A stretch of DNA of 64,000 nt from Nocardia asteroides (GCA_019930625.1 CP082844.1:5704001-5768000), one strand, 5' to 3'. Positions 9,838 through 21,150 are shown, counted from the first letter of the stretch. The notes: generated from the letters alone by a model not told the origin. A program made the numbers and translations.

Positions 9838-10003
9838 AAGGACTTTCGACCATGGGCCGCGTCGACGTGGAGGCGATCCGCGGGCGGCTCCGCAGCTGCC
9901 GCCCTCATCGGCCGGTATGGGCACCGAGTTGCGTGCACCGGAACTTTCTACATGCGCGCATATCCCAGGTGTCGGATGGTCCAGAGGCGGGGATATGGGC
10001 CCC
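9838..10003. promoter_or_regulatory. DosR-box-like sites in the divergent flavodoxin / ribosome-factor promoter
   Basis: AAGGACTTTCGACCAT at 9838-9853 resembles one DosR box about 95 bases upstream of the flavodoxin. GGGGATATGGGCCCC at 9989-10003 is a near-palindrome about 90 bases upstream of the gene at 10095 and could be a second, weaker site. Both were found by eye. Confidence 0.35.
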
Positions 10004-10094
10004 TGCCTCGTGGACTTTTTGCTCTATGGGCCGACCGGTTGCCCTTGATGGCATGAGAGCTGACTTCGAACACCCGAGAAAGCGAGGCCGGCCC

Positions 10095-10877
10095 ATGTCA
10101 GTGATCGAGCCGCTGTCGCCCCCGATCGATCCAGTGATAGCGATCGAGACACGGGGGAAGATGGTGGATTGTGAAACGGCTCGGTTGGCGCGCGTGCTGA
10201 CCGGAGTGCTGGGACGCCACGACCTCACCACAACGGCGCGAGTTCGTCTGTCCTTGCAAGGCACGGGGGAGCCAGCCCTCGTGCAGGTCAACGTCCGATT
10301 TCTCGATGTGCCGACCCGGGTTCAGATCAGCGGCCCGCGCGGATTCGTCGCCGCCTTCGCAGCTGGGCGACTCGATCAGCAGTTGACCCGGCTGGCCGGG
10401 CAAGGAGGATCCCGGCACTGGCCCGACCCCGCTCGTCCGCCACTTGCGCTGGTATCCCGACAGCGGCCGATCGTGCGACGCAAAGTATGCGACCCGATCT
10501 GCACCAACCCGGCCGAGGCCGCCGCGATCATGGACGCGATGGACTACGACGCTCACCTGTTCGTCGATGACCACACTGGTGAGGACGCGATCGTCTTCTG
10601 GGCGGGACCGCTCGGGGTGCGGGTGGCCGGGCAACATCAGCTGCTACTCCAACGGACTACAGCAGCACCGATGTTCACCGTGCAGCCGCAGCCCGCACCG
10701 TGGCTGACCGACGAAGAGGCCGCCGCTCGGCTCTGCCGATACGGCCTTCCGTTTCTGTTCTACACCGATCCTCGCAGCCACCGTGGGCACCTGGTGTACC
10801 GCAGGTACGACGGGGACCTAGCGGTTGTCATGCCTGCGGTTTCCGAATCCGACGGTGCGGCGAAAGGGTTGTCGTGA
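10095..10877 (+). CDS. HPF/RaiA-family ribosome-associated protein (Rv0079-like)
   Basis: A 260-residue protein resembling the DosR-regulon protein Rv0079 (about 273 residues), a dormancy-associated translation inhibitor. The N-terminal 105 residues look like the S30AE/HPF fold (alternating strands and helices with VQVNVRFLDVPTRVQISGPR). The C-terminal half has two S30AE-C-like segments, with RKVCDPICTNPAEAAAIMDA and, later, DAIVFWAGPLGVRV. The ATG at 10095 is preferred over an in-frame ATG at 10053, which has no ribosome-binding site; the one at 10095 has only a weak GCGAGG. It probably binds the small ribosomal subunit to quiet translation in non-growing cells. It overlaps the next gene by four bases, a pairing also found in M. 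tuberculosis (Rv0079-Rv0080). Confidence 0.75.
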   Translation: MSVIEPLSPPIDPVIAIETRGKMVDCETARLARVLTGVLGRHDLTTTARVRLSLQGTGEPALVQVNVRFLDVPTRVQISGPRGFVAAFAAGRLDQQLTRLAGQGGSRHWPDPARPPLALVSRQRPIVRRKVCDPICTNPAEAAAIMDAMDYDAHLFVDDHTGEDAIVFWAGPLGVRVAGQHQLLLQRTTAAPMFTVQPQPAPWLTDEEAAARLCRYGLPFLFYTDPRSHRGHLVYRRYDGDLAVVMPAVSESDGAAKGLS

Positions 10878-11353
10878 TCGAGCCAGGAACAAAAGGCGCC
10901 GCGCCGCGGGATGTGGTGGATCTCGACCGCGCCGAGGCGCTACGCCTGCTGGCGTCCACTCCGCTCGGCCGAGTCGTGTACACGCGCAACGCATTACCCG
11001 CAATACGTCCGGTGAATCACATGGTCGATCGTGGGCTGATCGTAATTCGTACTCGTCTCACCTCCCGGCTCGCCGGCGCCGTAAGCGGCAATTCTCCGGT
11101 GGTAGTCACATACGCCGCCGACGACATCGACCCGATCCTTCGCGTTGGCTGGTCGGTCTCGGTGACGGGGCTGGCGCATACGGTTACCGATGCGGAGCGA
11201 ATTGCGCGATACGAGCAGTTGCTTCGGCCATGGGTCGAAGGGGTGATGGACAGTGTCATCACGATCGAGCCGACTATCGTCTCCGGCATCAGGCTCATCG
11301 AAAGACAACCAACTGTGAGTGACGTCGACGGTCCATCCGGGGTCATACTGTGA
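10874..11353 (+). CDS. Pyridoxamine 5'-phosphate-oxidase-like (PPOX) family protein, Rv0080-like
   Basis: A 159-residue flavin/F420-binding split-barrel protein of the PPOX-like family. Hallmarks are the N-terminal EALRLLASTPLGRVVYTRNA, the strand ALPAIRPVNHMV and the later GWSVSVTGLAHTVTD. It starts with GTG at 10874, sharing four bases (GTGA) with the stop of the preceding ribosome-factor gene, so the two are probably translationally coupled. GAAAGGG lies 5 bases upstream as a ribosome-binding site. In M. tuberculosis the equivalent neighbour Rv0080 is also DosR-induced. Substrate and redox partner are unknown. Confidence 0.85.
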   Translation: MIEPGTKGAAPRDVVDLDRAEALRLLASTPLGRVVYTRNALPAIRPVNHMVDRGLIVIRTRLTSRLAGAVSGNSPVVVTYAADDIDPILRVGWSVSVTGLAHTVTDAERIARYEQLLRPWVEGVMDSVITIEPTIVSGIRLIERQPTVSDVDGPSGVIL

Positions 11354-11520
11354 GCGCGGCGTCGCCGGTCTCGTCGTGACCGACCACGAGGTAGCGGTGG
11401 TCGTGGCGCGCTACGGCAGTAACCCGGCCGAGTACTGAGTTGCTTCCCCAACTAGCCCGGGTGGCACAAGAATCCGTCCTCGAAGCTGGCGTGATTGATG
11501 TGCTTGATTCTCGGTCGTGG

Positions 11521-11956
11521 TGCGTAGGCACGAGTTGACCGAAGGACAGTAGCGGATCGTCGAGCCGTTGCTGCTGGCAATGTCAACGCCTACACCATGT
11601 TCACCCAGGCCCTGGCCGGGATCTGGATGTCACCACCGGGTCGGAGTCGGCCGTCGACTCTGGCGGGTGTCGGCAGACAAGGGCTATTCGACCCAAGCGA
11701 TCCGCGGGCACCTTCGACAGCGTCATATCACACCACGATCCCCTTACGCAGCGATCAGCAGGCCAACCGTCGCCGTCGGGGCAGTGCTGGTGGTCGTCCA
11801 CCGACCTTCGATCGGACTGCGTACCGGCGCCGCAATGTGGTCGAACGCTGCTTCATCCCGCTCGAGCAGTATCGGGCCATCACCACCCGATGCGACAAGA
11901 CCGCGATTTGTTACCGAGGCATGCTCGATCCGGCCACCCTGCTCATATGGCTTTGA
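11521..11956 (+). mobile_element. Decayed IS5-family transposase remnant
   Basis: At 11525 the plus strand reads RRHELTEGQ, stop, RIVEPLLL, which is the N-terminus of an IS5-type transposase with a nonsense codon. The middle catalytic part is largely deleted. The C-terminal part reappears across two frames: VSADKGYSTQAIRGHLRQRH near 11670 and GGRPPTFDRTAYRRRNVVER followed by CF.PLEQYRAITTRCDKTAICYRGMLD at about 11800-11950. It needs at least one stop readthrough, one deletion and one frame change, so it is inactive. It sits between the PPOX gene and a universal stress protein gene. Confidence 0.75.
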
Positions 11957-11983
11957 GGATGTCAGTCGCAGGTTGGCGATCGG

Positions 11984-12895
11984 TCAGCTCGGGTGGACGA
12001 CCATGACTGGGCAGTCGGCGTGCTGTATGAGCCAGTTGCTGGTGGAACCGAGGAGCAGGCCACGGAAACCGCCACGGCCGCGGCTTCCTACCACGACCAG
12101 TTGCGCCTGCTTCGACCACTCGTTCAGGCGCTCACGTGGGCCGGTCGGATAGACCTTGCGGACCACGCTGACATCCGGATACTTTTCCTGCCAGCCCGCG
12201 AGCCGCTCGGCCAACAGCGCGTGCTCGCCGATCTCGAAGTTTTCCAGCGGGCTGGTGAGGTAGGACGTTCCGGCGAACTCCCCGGCCGAGAGGCCGCTCC
12301 ATGCATGGACAGCGATAAGTTCGGCGCCGCGCTCGGCCGCTCCGCTGAATGCGGCGGCGATGGCGGCTTCCCCGACTTCACTGCCGTCGACCCCTACGAC
12401 AACCGGCCCGGTATCGCCGGCCTGCTTATCGCCCCGCACCACCACGGTGGCGCCATGGGCGTGTGCGGTCACCGCGAGCAGCGTAGATCCGAGATGAGCG
12501 ACAGTTCCGACGCCCGGTGTGGCACCGAGGACCACCAGGTGCGCGTGCGTCGACAGCGCAACCAGCGACTGTGCCGCGTTCTGTTCGAAGAGTTCCGTGG
12601 CGATGGGCAGCGCGGGCGCCTCCGCGCGTGCCTGCCCTGCGGCTTCGACGAGAAGTTCCGCTCCTCGCGCGCGCAGCGTCTCGCTGACCGTGGGCACCAT
12701 CACGTCATAGCTGCCGAGTGCCGCGCGAGTCGCGGCGAAATCGATTCCGTGCACGATCAGCAGACGGCGGCCGCGATGCGCCGCCGTCCGGGCTGCCCAA
12801 CGGACAGCGGCGGTGGCCGGGGCAGTGCCGTCGGTGCCGACGACTATGGCCGCGTCGGCGAGGGTGTGCGGATGCACGTCATGCTGGTCAGTCAT
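11984..12895 (-). CDS. Universal stress protein, two UspA domains
   Basis: A 303-residue tandem universal stress protein. Domain 1 (about 15-150) begins AAIVVGTDGTAPATAAVRWA and ends with the ATP-binding-type GATPGVGTVAHLGSTLLAVT. Domain 2 (about 160-303) begins GPVVVGVDGSEVGEAAIAAA and ends with VVGSRGRGGFRGLLLGSTSN, the canonical G-2x-G-9x-G(S/T) nucleotide motif. The ATG at 12895 has GAAGGG upstream; an earlier in-frame codon would add 17 unrelated residues. Tandem USPs of this length are common DosR-regulon members in mycobacteria. A weak DosR-like half-site (TGGCTTTGGTCAT, 12953-12965) lies about 60 bases upstream. Confidence 0.9.
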   Translation of the reverse strand: MTDQHDVHPHTLADAAIVVGTDGTAPATAAVRWAARTAAHRGRRLLIVHGIDFAATRAALGSYDVMVPTVSETLRARGAELLVEAAGQARAEAPALPIATELFEQNAAQSLVALSTHAHLVVLGATPGVGTVAHLGSTLLAVTAHAHGATVVVRGDKQAGDTGPVVVGVDGSEVGEAAIAAAFSGAAERGAELIAVHAWSGLSAGEFAGTSYLTSPLENFEIGEHALLAERLAGWQEKYPDVSVVRKVYPTGPRERLNEWSKQAQLVVVGSRGRGGFRGLLLGSTSNWLIQHADCPVMVVHPS

Positions 12896-13126
12896 GGCGA
12901 TGCCCTTCGGTTGCGGGAAGTCTCTTCGATAGCGTGCGTTGTCCACGACAGCTGGCTTTGGTCATCGACCGAGGAGTCGATCGGCCGTCTCAGGCCCGGG
13001 GTCGGTCGGTGAGTATCCTGCGACTACCGGACCGCTACGAATGATCCTTCCGACAAGCATCGCAAGGGAGACGATGCTCGAGTCCACAGCCTGTCGGCAC
13101 TAGAGCTTCGGGCCGAGCAATCCCAA

Positions 13127-15351
<2,225 letters not shown>

Positions 15352-15666
15352 TCAGTAGCCGGCGTCGGGGCCGGACCGCTGTGACCGCAGTTTCGACACG
15401 TAGACGGCCGCCTGAGTTCGCCGTTCGAGACCGAGTTTGGCCAGCAATCGGGAGACATAGTTTTTGACCGTCTTCTCGGCCAGGAACATGCGTTCGGCGA
15501 TCTGCCGGTTGGTCAGTCCTTCACCGAGTAGATCGAGAAGCTTGCGCTCCTGGTCTGTGAGCCCGGCCAGAGGTCCGTCCTGCTGGGTGTTCATGCGCAG
15601 CCGTTGCATCAGAGCGGCGGCGGCGCGGTTGTCCAGCAGGGAGCGGCCTCGAGTCGGGCCGTGCAT
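15352..15666 (-). pseudogene. devR remnant lacking the receiver domain
   Basis: The minus strand encodes [20 protein letters not shown] and then a complete LuxR-type output domain with [20 protein letters not shown] and [13 protein letters not shown], closely matching residues about 110-213 of the intact devR product at 8368-9009. Everything corresponding to the receiver (D54, T82, K104) is missing; upstream codons show no resemblance. An ATG at 15666 ([12 protein letters not shown]) could in principle start a 104-residue DNA-binding-only protein, but no good ribosome-binding site is seen. It lies upstream of devS on the same strand, so this was probably the original devR-devS pair. Confidence 0.75.
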
Positions 15667-15851
15667 TCGCAACGCCGCCGGCTGCTCAGGTCCGTCGATA
15701 TCCCGGCCATGATGGGGGCGAGATTTCCGTGCCCCCGGCGCCGTCTCCGCTGGTAAATTCAGTTCTTCTCGGACAGGACGACGCCGTAAGTAACGTGCCC
15801 GCCATCGAAGTCGCCTACGAGGAAGCCCCCGACGCACCTCGATCAGGCCGG

Positions 15852-16730
15852 TCAGGTAGACGCCGGCGCCTCGGCTCGCAGGCTGTCCAAGGCGGCGGCC
15901 AGCCGCCGCCGCACGTCACCGGCGACCGAGCGCAGTTGCGCGCGGGCGATGATATGGACCAGTACATCGGGATCGATCACCTCGACCACTGTGCCGTTCT
16001 CGACCGAGCGCATGACCACACTGGAGGACATCACCAGGCCGGCCTGCCGGTCGGTGACCAGCGCCCGATATGCCAGTCGTGGAGCGCAGACGTTCACAAT
16101 CCAGTAGTCCTCGATGTCCTCGCCGGTGTTCTCCCGCAGCATGGCCTGGACGTCGACCTCGGCCGTCACGATGAGCCCGTGGTGTCGCAATGCTTCCTTG
16201 GTACGTTCGACAGCGACGCCGAACGGTACGTCGAGACGGACCGCGATGGTTGTGGCCGGCGCGACCGGCATGCGGATCTCGGTCAGTAGACTCCGGGGAT
16301 CGGTGACCTCGTCCGGGCCTATCAGGTAAGCCTCGGTCGGCGGTCCGATCGGGCGGTAGCCGCCATCGCGCATCCACTGCCGTAGCGCCTGATAGGCCGC
16401 ACTCAGGTTGTGGTAGCTACCGCGGTGGCAGGTGCGGGCGACCAAGGTTCCGGCCATTACGACTACCTGCGCGCCGTAACTCGGTCCGAGGTTGGGCGCG
16501 GGCTCCACCGGGACGCCGAATTCCACCGCGATCGCCTCGTCTGCGGGCATTTCGTCGTGGAATGTGATCGTCGGCGCGCCGCTGGCGGTCAGCCCGGCAC
16601 GCTGCACGATACGGGTCACCTCTCGCATGCCTTCGACGATGTCCTCGCCCAGGAGATCCGGTCGGACCTCGCGTGGCACCCGCAGCACCGCCTCCGGCGC
16701 CGACTCGACCAAGGCCACCTGGTAGTCCAC
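15852..16730 (-). CDS. GyrI-like effector-binding domain fused to DUF302
   Basis: A 292-residue soluble protein. The first 150 residues look like a GyrI-like/AraC-effector small-molecule-binding domain ([20 protein letters not shown], later [15 protein letters not shown] strand and [14 protein letters not shown]). Residues about 165-285 are a DUF302 domain ([20 protein letters not shown], then [16 protein letters not shown] and a [12 protein letters not shown] strand). The GTG at 16730 is chosen because AGAGGAGGCGTCA precedes it with ideal spacing. DUF302 proteins are often linked to redox or metal stress, and GyrI domains bind amphiphilic ligands; the combined function is unknown. It neighbours the devR remnant and may belong to the stress island. 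Confidence 0.75.
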   Translation of the reverse strand: MDYQVALVESAPEAVLRVPREVRPDLLGEDIVEGMREVTRIVQRAGLTASGAPTITFHDEMPADEAIAVEFGVPVEPAPNLGPSYGAQVVVMAGTLVARTCHRGSYHNLSAAYQALRQWMRDGGYRPIGPPTEAYLIGPDEVTDPRSLLTEIRMPVAPATTIAVRLDVPFGVAVERTKEALRHHGLIVTAEVDVQAMLRENTGEDIEDYWIVNVCAPRLAYRALVTDRQAGLVMSSSVVMRSVENGTVVEVIDPDVLVHIIARAQLRSVAGDVRRRLAAALDSLRAEAPAST

Positions 16731-17322
16731 TGACGCCTCCTCTGGTTTGTCCTGCCACGAGCGTGCGCCCTGACAGCTGCGGCTGCACAGGGGCGAAGGT
16801 CCTGCTCTTGTGGGTAGTACTACCGCGCTAACCCTGAGGACGGAAGTGCACTGCCGGCGGAGGTCCCCGCCCTGCCGCAATGAGCACCGCAACCGGCACC
16901 ACATCCGCTTGCCGCCTGATGCTGTTGCCACCGCGCGTGGGCGGCTCGGATAGTGGCGGCTCGGCGTGCACTTGCTCGACGACGAGTTCCTCCGGCATCC
17001 GCTGTGCAGCTCGGCGTCGTGGTTTCGCAGCGCCGCGGCGGCATCATGGTGCCTGCGATCGTGGGCGTCGCCGCACTCGCTCCGCTGGCCATGATGGAGG
17101 CATTTCGCGGCGTCGTCGCCGGTACTGGCACCGCTCGGCTACGTTCCGCGGAGTGCATTAGATGATGGCAACCCCCGCCTGATTCATAACGCACCCTTGC
17201 GGGGGCGGGCCTTTGTCGACTCGTCATGCTCGCTCGGCAGGGGTAGAACGATAGTCACGCATGCTCGGTAGAAGCGCTACCGTCTTGCGGTGCTGCTGGA
17301 GCACGCGAGGAGAGTGGGTTGT
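16731..17322. other. Intergenic stretch with a possible weak terminator
   Basis: About 590 bases with no convincing gene. A short plus-strand frame near 17035-17165 has a hydrophobic run (MVPAIVGVAALAPLAMMEAF) but no clear start or family. CCCCCGC at 17172-17178 can pair with GCGGGGG at 17199-17205 across a 20-base loop, which could weakly terminate transcription; it lacks a T-run. Confidence 0.35.
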
Positions 17323-17808
17323 ATGGGCAGCGTGCGGGATCTGCTGTATGCGACGAAACGTCGGATGTATCGGGGCAACCGGCCGGGGATGCTCGCCCGG
17401 GTGCTGAACCGGGCCTCGGAGTGGATGTACTCGGCGGGTGTGCTGTCCCCGGGGTGTGCCATGACTCTGGAAGTGTCCGGTCGGCGCACCGGGCGCCCGG
17501 TGAGGCTGCCGATCGTGGTCGCCGAGTACGAGAGTCAGCGCTACCTGGTGTCGATGCTGGGCCCGGACGCCGGGTGGGTGCGTAACGTCCGCGCGGCGAA
17601 CGGCCGCGCGTTCCTGCACCGGCGCGGCCGCGAAGCGGTGCGGCTCACCGAGGTGGAGGTGGGGGAACGGGCGCCGATTCTGCGCCGCTACCTCGCGGTT
17701 GCTCCCGGTGCTCGGCCGCACTTTCCGGTCGACCGCACCGCCCCGCTCGGTGAGTTCGCGCGCATCGCGGACCAGTACCCGGTATTCCGGCTCGAACCTG
17801 CAGGCTGA
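17323..17808 (+). CDS. Deazaflavin (F420)-dependent nitroreductase family protein, Ddn-like
   Basis: A 161-residue split-barrel protein of the Ddn/DUF385 family. Typical features are the N-terminal basic helix (LLYATKRRMYRGNRPGMLAR), then LEVSGRRTGRPVRLPIVVAE, corresponding to the family's L.T.GRKTG..R..PL, and the strand SMLGPDAGWVRNVRAANGRA, where GG/G.D..P.W..NL..NP is usual. The ATG at 17323 follows GAGGAGAG. Members use F420H2 to reduce quinones or nitro compounds, and in mycobacteria they help protect against oxidative stress. Its place within a dormancy-type island fits that, but its substrate is unknown. Confidence 0.8.
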   Translation: MGSVRDLLYATKRRMYRGNRPGMLARVLNRASEWMYSAGVLSPGCAMTLEVSGRRTGRPVRLPIVVAEYESQRYLVSMLGPDAGWVRNVRAANGRAFLHRRGREAVRLTEVEVGERAPILRRYLAVAPGARPHFPVDRTAPLGEFARIADQYPVFRLEPAG

Positions 17809-17924
17809 CGAGAGTTTCGGCCACTGGTCGCAAACCGCCACCTCTCCGGCCTGCTGTTCATCCGGGCCGCGCCTGCGCTCATGAGCGGGCGCGGTGTCAT
17901 GGGGTCGGTTGGCGTTCGCCGGCG

Positions 17925-18290
17925 GTATGGGGGTGGCGGGTGAGTAGAGCGGCGGCGCTCCAGAACGCCCCGCGCACTGCGCCGATGCCCGCGACCCCGG
18001 CCCCGGCCCGCTCGATCAGCGGTCCAGTGGCATAGGCGGTCCAGCCCAACTCCTCACACACAGCGGCGAGCACGAACGCCGCCGCGACCACCGGCGCCGC
18101 GACCACCGGCAGCGCCGCAGAAGCCGGCGCGCCGGCGACCGTCCCGGCCACGGCCTGGGCGAGCACCGGCGCAGCGATCCCGGCGATGGGTCCGCCGGCG
18201 TGCGATGAGGCCAGCTGTGGATGCGGCCAGGCGGGATGGCGGTTGAAGCCCTGGGCGTGCGAGGTGGTGCTCGACCGCTGCTCGCGGGGG
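17925..18290 (-). pseudogene. Fragment of a CPBP-family intramembrane protease
   Basis: The minus strand encodes a hydrophobic stretch followed by AAVCEELGWTAYATGPLIER and then GIGAVRGAFWSAAALL. EELGW is motif 1 of CPBP (CaaX-protease and bacteriocin-processing) membrane proteases and GAVRGAFWSA lies where motif 2 (usually ...G..W...H) should be, but the His is missing. The third motif and both termini are absent. The piece is squeezed between the Ddn-like gene and the TetR gene and is probably a remnant. Confidence 0.45.
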
Positions 18291-18296
18291 CGGCGG

Positions 18297-18893
18297 TCAG
18301 CTGTCGAGCGCGGGAGTGGTCGCGTTGAGCAGGGAAAGCGCAGCGGCACAGGCTTGTTCGTGGGCGTTGTCGCCATCATGGTGTGCCGCGACCGCGGTTG
18401 CGCCTTCCATCAGGATGAGCAGCTGGCGGCCCAGCGCGTCCGGTGAATCGGAGCCGGCTCGATCGGCGATATCGGTGAACAGCGCGAGGCAACGGTCCAG
18501 GTGCCGTGCCGTGATCGCCCGGACCTCCGGGTCGTAGTGCTGGGTGGCGGCGTTGATCATGGCGCAGCCGCGGAAGGTCGGCTCGCGGTACCACTCGCCC
18601 AGCGCTGCGAAGACGGCCGCCAAGCGAGCCGCGGGGCCGGGCCCTGCCGCGGTGGCCGCACCGGTCAGCCAGTCGATCACGCGGTCGCTGCGTGCTTCGA
18701 GCACGGCGTGCACGAGCCCGTCCTTGGTGCCGAAGTGCCGGTACAGCGTCTCCTTGGAAATACCCAGCCGTTTGCACAGTTCGGCGACGCCGACTCCGTC
18801 GATACCGCGGTCGTAGAGCAGTGGGGTGGCGGAGTCGATGATGACGGCGCGAGTACGGGCCGGATCGATGGTGGAGCCCTTGGCTACTGGCAT
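18297..18893 (-). CDS. TetR-family transcriptional regulator
   Basis: A 198-residue TetR/AcrR-type repressor. The N-terminal HTH (about 14-60) reads ARTRAVIIDSATPLLYDRGI then GVAELCKRLGISKETLYRHF, followed by GTKDGLVHAVLEAR; the C-terminal ligand/dimer domain is helical, with REPTFRGCAMINAA as found in the TetR C-terminal family that controls membrane exporters. It starts at ATG 18893 and is divergent from a broken MFS gene and the alpha/beta hydrolase behind it. The palindromes between them overlap both starts, so it most likely represses itself and that operon. Confidence 0.9.
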   Translation of the reverse strand: MPVAKGSTIDPARTRAVIIDSATPLLYDRGIDGVGVAELCKRLGISKETLYRHFGTKDGLVHAVLEARSDRVIDWLTGAATAAGPGPAARLAAVFAALGEWYREPTFRGCAMINAATQHYDPEVRAITARHLDRCLALFTDIADRAGSDSPDALGRQLLILMEGATAVAAHHDGDNAHEQACAAALSLLNATTPALDS

Positions 18894-18953
18894 AGAACTG
18901 ATCGTACCGGCCGGTTCTATGTGCTGTTACGATCCGATCGAACTGATCGGTTC
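18891..18953. promoter_or_regulatory. Putative TetR operators in the divergent promoter
   Basis: CATAGAAC (18891-18898) and GTTCTATG (18914-18921) form a perfect 8-base inverted repeat overlapping the TetR start codon. GAACTGATCGGTTC (18940-18953) is a 14-base palindrome with 12 matching positions, and the same GAACTGATCG also occurs at 18895-18904. These are plausible binding sites for the adjacent TetR protein. Confidence 0.5.
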
Positions 18954-18969
18954 CATCCAAAGGAGAGTC

Positions 18970-20019
18970 ATGCCGGAAGCCGTCGGCGCCCCGCGGCACT
19001 GTGCCCGGACACGAGCCCGGATCGGCGCGTTCGATAACGGGCGATCGCCGGGTTCGTCGCCGCCTGCTGCACCGGGACCGATGCGGCAGGCGATGCGCCT
19101 GGCCTTGGTAACCGCTGCGGCGCTGGCCGCTACCGGCGGCAGCGGCAATTGTCTGTTCCTGCTGGTGACGCGCGCCGGTGCGGGCGTGGCCGGCGCGGTG
19201 GTGTTCATCAGTGGGGGGTGATCGCCTCGTACCTCGCTGTGCGGGCCGGCTCGGGTACGCCCATCATCGTGTACTTCGCCGGGACCGGGCTCGGCATCGC
19301 GCTCAGCGGAATCACTGTCCCGCAGGCAGGTGGCCACTGGCAGGCGGCGTGGTCGGGTCTGAGCATCTTCGCTGCGATGGCCGCAGTGGCCAGCTGGCGC
19401 GCCGCTGATGAACCGGTCCCGGTCACGCCCCAGGGCGGAGGGGTCCGTTTGCGGACCCTGCGCCGCACGGTGTTGGCCTACCTGCTGTTCGCCGGCGGCT
19501 ACATCACCTACATCACATTCCTGTCCGCGTACCTGTTCGACCGGTCGGCGCCGACCATTCAGGTCATGGGGGTGTGGATAACCCTGGGGCTCGCGGTGAT
19601 CATCGGACCCGCGCTGTGGCGTCGGCCGATCGCGCGCCGGCCCGGCCACCGGGTGCTCGCCGGGGTACTGGCCGCGCTCAGCGGTGGCGCGGCGCTCGCT
19701 CTGATCTCCTCGAATGCCGCTGTCGCACTGGTCTCTTCGGCTGTATTCGGGGCCACGTTCATGACTGTTCCTGCCGTTGTCACCGCCATTGTCAAGAAAC
19801 ACACCCCGGCAGCGGACTGGACCCCCACACTCGCCGCCTGCACCGTCGTTTTCGCGGCCGGGCAGACGCTCGGGCCGTGGGCCGCCGGCGCGCTCGCCGA
19901 TCGCCTCGGCACCACCCGCGCCCGTGCTGTGGACTGTGCTGCTCTGCGCCGTCGCATCCATCCTCGCGGCGACGCAATCTCTTCCCGATCCCACCCAGAA
20001 GGAGAACGAACACCCATGA
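18970..20019 (+). pseudogene. MFS transporter (YbfB/YjiJ-like), frameshifted and N-terminally deleted
   Basis: The plus strand from 18970 encodes MPEAVGAPRHC... and soon reaches ATGGSGNCLFLLVTRAGAGV then VFISGG and a stop. The next frame continues exactly where the family does: GVIASYLAVRAGSGTPIIVY and on through TM segments to AAGQTLGPWAAGALADRLGT. A second frame change near 19915 is needed to reach VLWTVLLCAVASILAATQSL and a stop at 20017-20019. The first transmembrane helices are missing. The ancestral stop overlaps the hydrolase start by four bases (ATGA), so the two were an operon controlled by the TetR gene. Confidence 0.75.
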
Positions 20020-20690
20020 CAACCTTCGTCCTGATTCCTGGCATGTGCCACGGCGGATGGTGTTTCGAGAACATCACCGATGAGCTGCGCGAACAAGGAC
20101 ATCGGGTACTTCCGTTGACGCTGACCGGTGTGGGCGAACGAAGCCACCTGCGCCACACGGTCGTGAACCTGGACACCCATATCGAGGATGTCACCGCAGT
20201 GTTGGCGGCCGAGAACGTGCACGAGGCGGTGTTGGTCGGCCACAGCTACGGCGGCATGGTGATCACCGGGGCAGCGGACCGCTCGCCGGATCGAGTCACG
20301 TCACTGGTGTACGTGGACGCCATGGTGCCCGACCATGGTGATTCCTGCTGGGATCTCGCCTCGGAGCAGGAGCATCGGTGGTATCTGGACGTGGTGGACA
20401 CCGGCGATGCAGTCCGCCCGCTCCCGTTCTTCGACCCCCGTGCGACACCGCATCCCCTGGCCTCGGTGCTACAGCCACTGAAGCTCACCGGCCATCTCGC
20501 CCACATCCGCAGCCGCACCTACGTCTACGCCGCCGGATGGGAAACTCCTTCGCCGTTCACCACCGTTCACGCGCGCCTGAGCCGAGAACCCGCCTGGACG
20601 ACGTATTCGCTCGATGGTGGGCACAACCTCATGCGGGACAATCCCGAAGGCCTGCTGAAGATCTTGCTCAGCACCACCAGAGCGCACTGA
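20016..20690 (+). CDS. Alpha/beta-fold hydrolase
   Basis: A 224-residue alpha/beta hydrolase. It begins MTTFVLIPGMCHGGWCFENI, with the oxyanion-region HGGW motif, and has the nucleophile elbow GHSYGG (S77) and a C-terminal GGHNLMRDNP with the likely catalytic His. The ATG at 20016 has AAGGAG 11 bases upstream and overlaps the end of the decayed MFS gene. The frame is also open upstream through the MFS remnant, but the family N-terminus starts here. Proteins of this type are esterases or C-C hydrolases; the substrate is unknown. It is probably induced through the divergent TetR regulator, although the upstream gene is broken. Confidence 0.85.
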   Translation: MTTFVLIPGMCHGGWCFENITDELREQGHRVLPLTLTGVGERSHLRHTVVNLDTHIEDVTAVLAAENVHEAVLVGHSYGGMVITGAADRSPDRVTSLVYVDAMVPDHGDSCWDLASEQEHRWYLDVVDTGDAVRPLPFFDPRATPHPLASVLQPLKLTGHLAHIRSRTYVYAAGWETPSPFTTVHARLSREPAWTTYSLDGGHNLMRDNPEGLLKILLSTTRAH

Positions 20691-20910
20691 CCGGTAGCCG
20701 GCGGTCTCGGACACGATCTTCGCGGCGCTCAATCAGGCGCAACCGAGCAGGCCCAGCAGTTGAGGCGCCAGAGTCTGGATCCGTGTCCGATTTCGGTGTT
20801 CGAATTCGTCGATCCGCTCGATCAGCCTCGAATCGAGTCCGGTGCATAGTCAGAAGGACTGCCCGGTGGTGACTTTCGCTTCTTACGCGAGCACAACGAC
20901 GCAGCGAACG

Positions 20911-21150
20911 ATGAGGGTAAATGCTGTGCCGTTGGCATGGGCTGTGTTCGCGTACTGCGCTGTGGCAGCGCTCTTCACGGCGGCATTCGATCAGCCCGCC
21001 TGGTTCGACGGCGCTTCGCCCTTCGCACATATTCCCAAGGTGCCTCTCCAAACCGCCACCGCCGCCGACATGCTCGTGATCACGGTGCCGACGGTGGCCC
21101 TTCTGGTGGTGGGATCGATCGGATTCCGCCGCCGCGACGCCGGTTACTGA
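20911..21150 (+). pseudogene. C-terminal fragment of an ABC-2 type exporter permease
   Basis: The plus strand encodes a last-helices segment: VPLAWAVFAYCAVAALF, then AWFDGASPFAHIPKVPLQTA and VALLVVGSIGFRRRDAGY. The order hydrophobic helix, (P)..SPF.H.P..P, hydrophobic helix and terminal GFRRRD is characteristic of the C-terminus of ABC exporter permeases of the tetronasin-resistance type. The hundreds of residues that should precede it are absent, so this is a remnant. Confidence 0.55.

Noticed and set aside
11984..13012. Plus-strand frame opposite the USP gene
   Set aside because: Shadow of the USP gene, with no start signal or family resemblance.
16953..17165. Plus-strand 70-codon frame with one hydrophobic run
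   Set aside because: No ribosome-binding site or homology; a single hydrophobic stretch is common by chance in GC-rich sequence.
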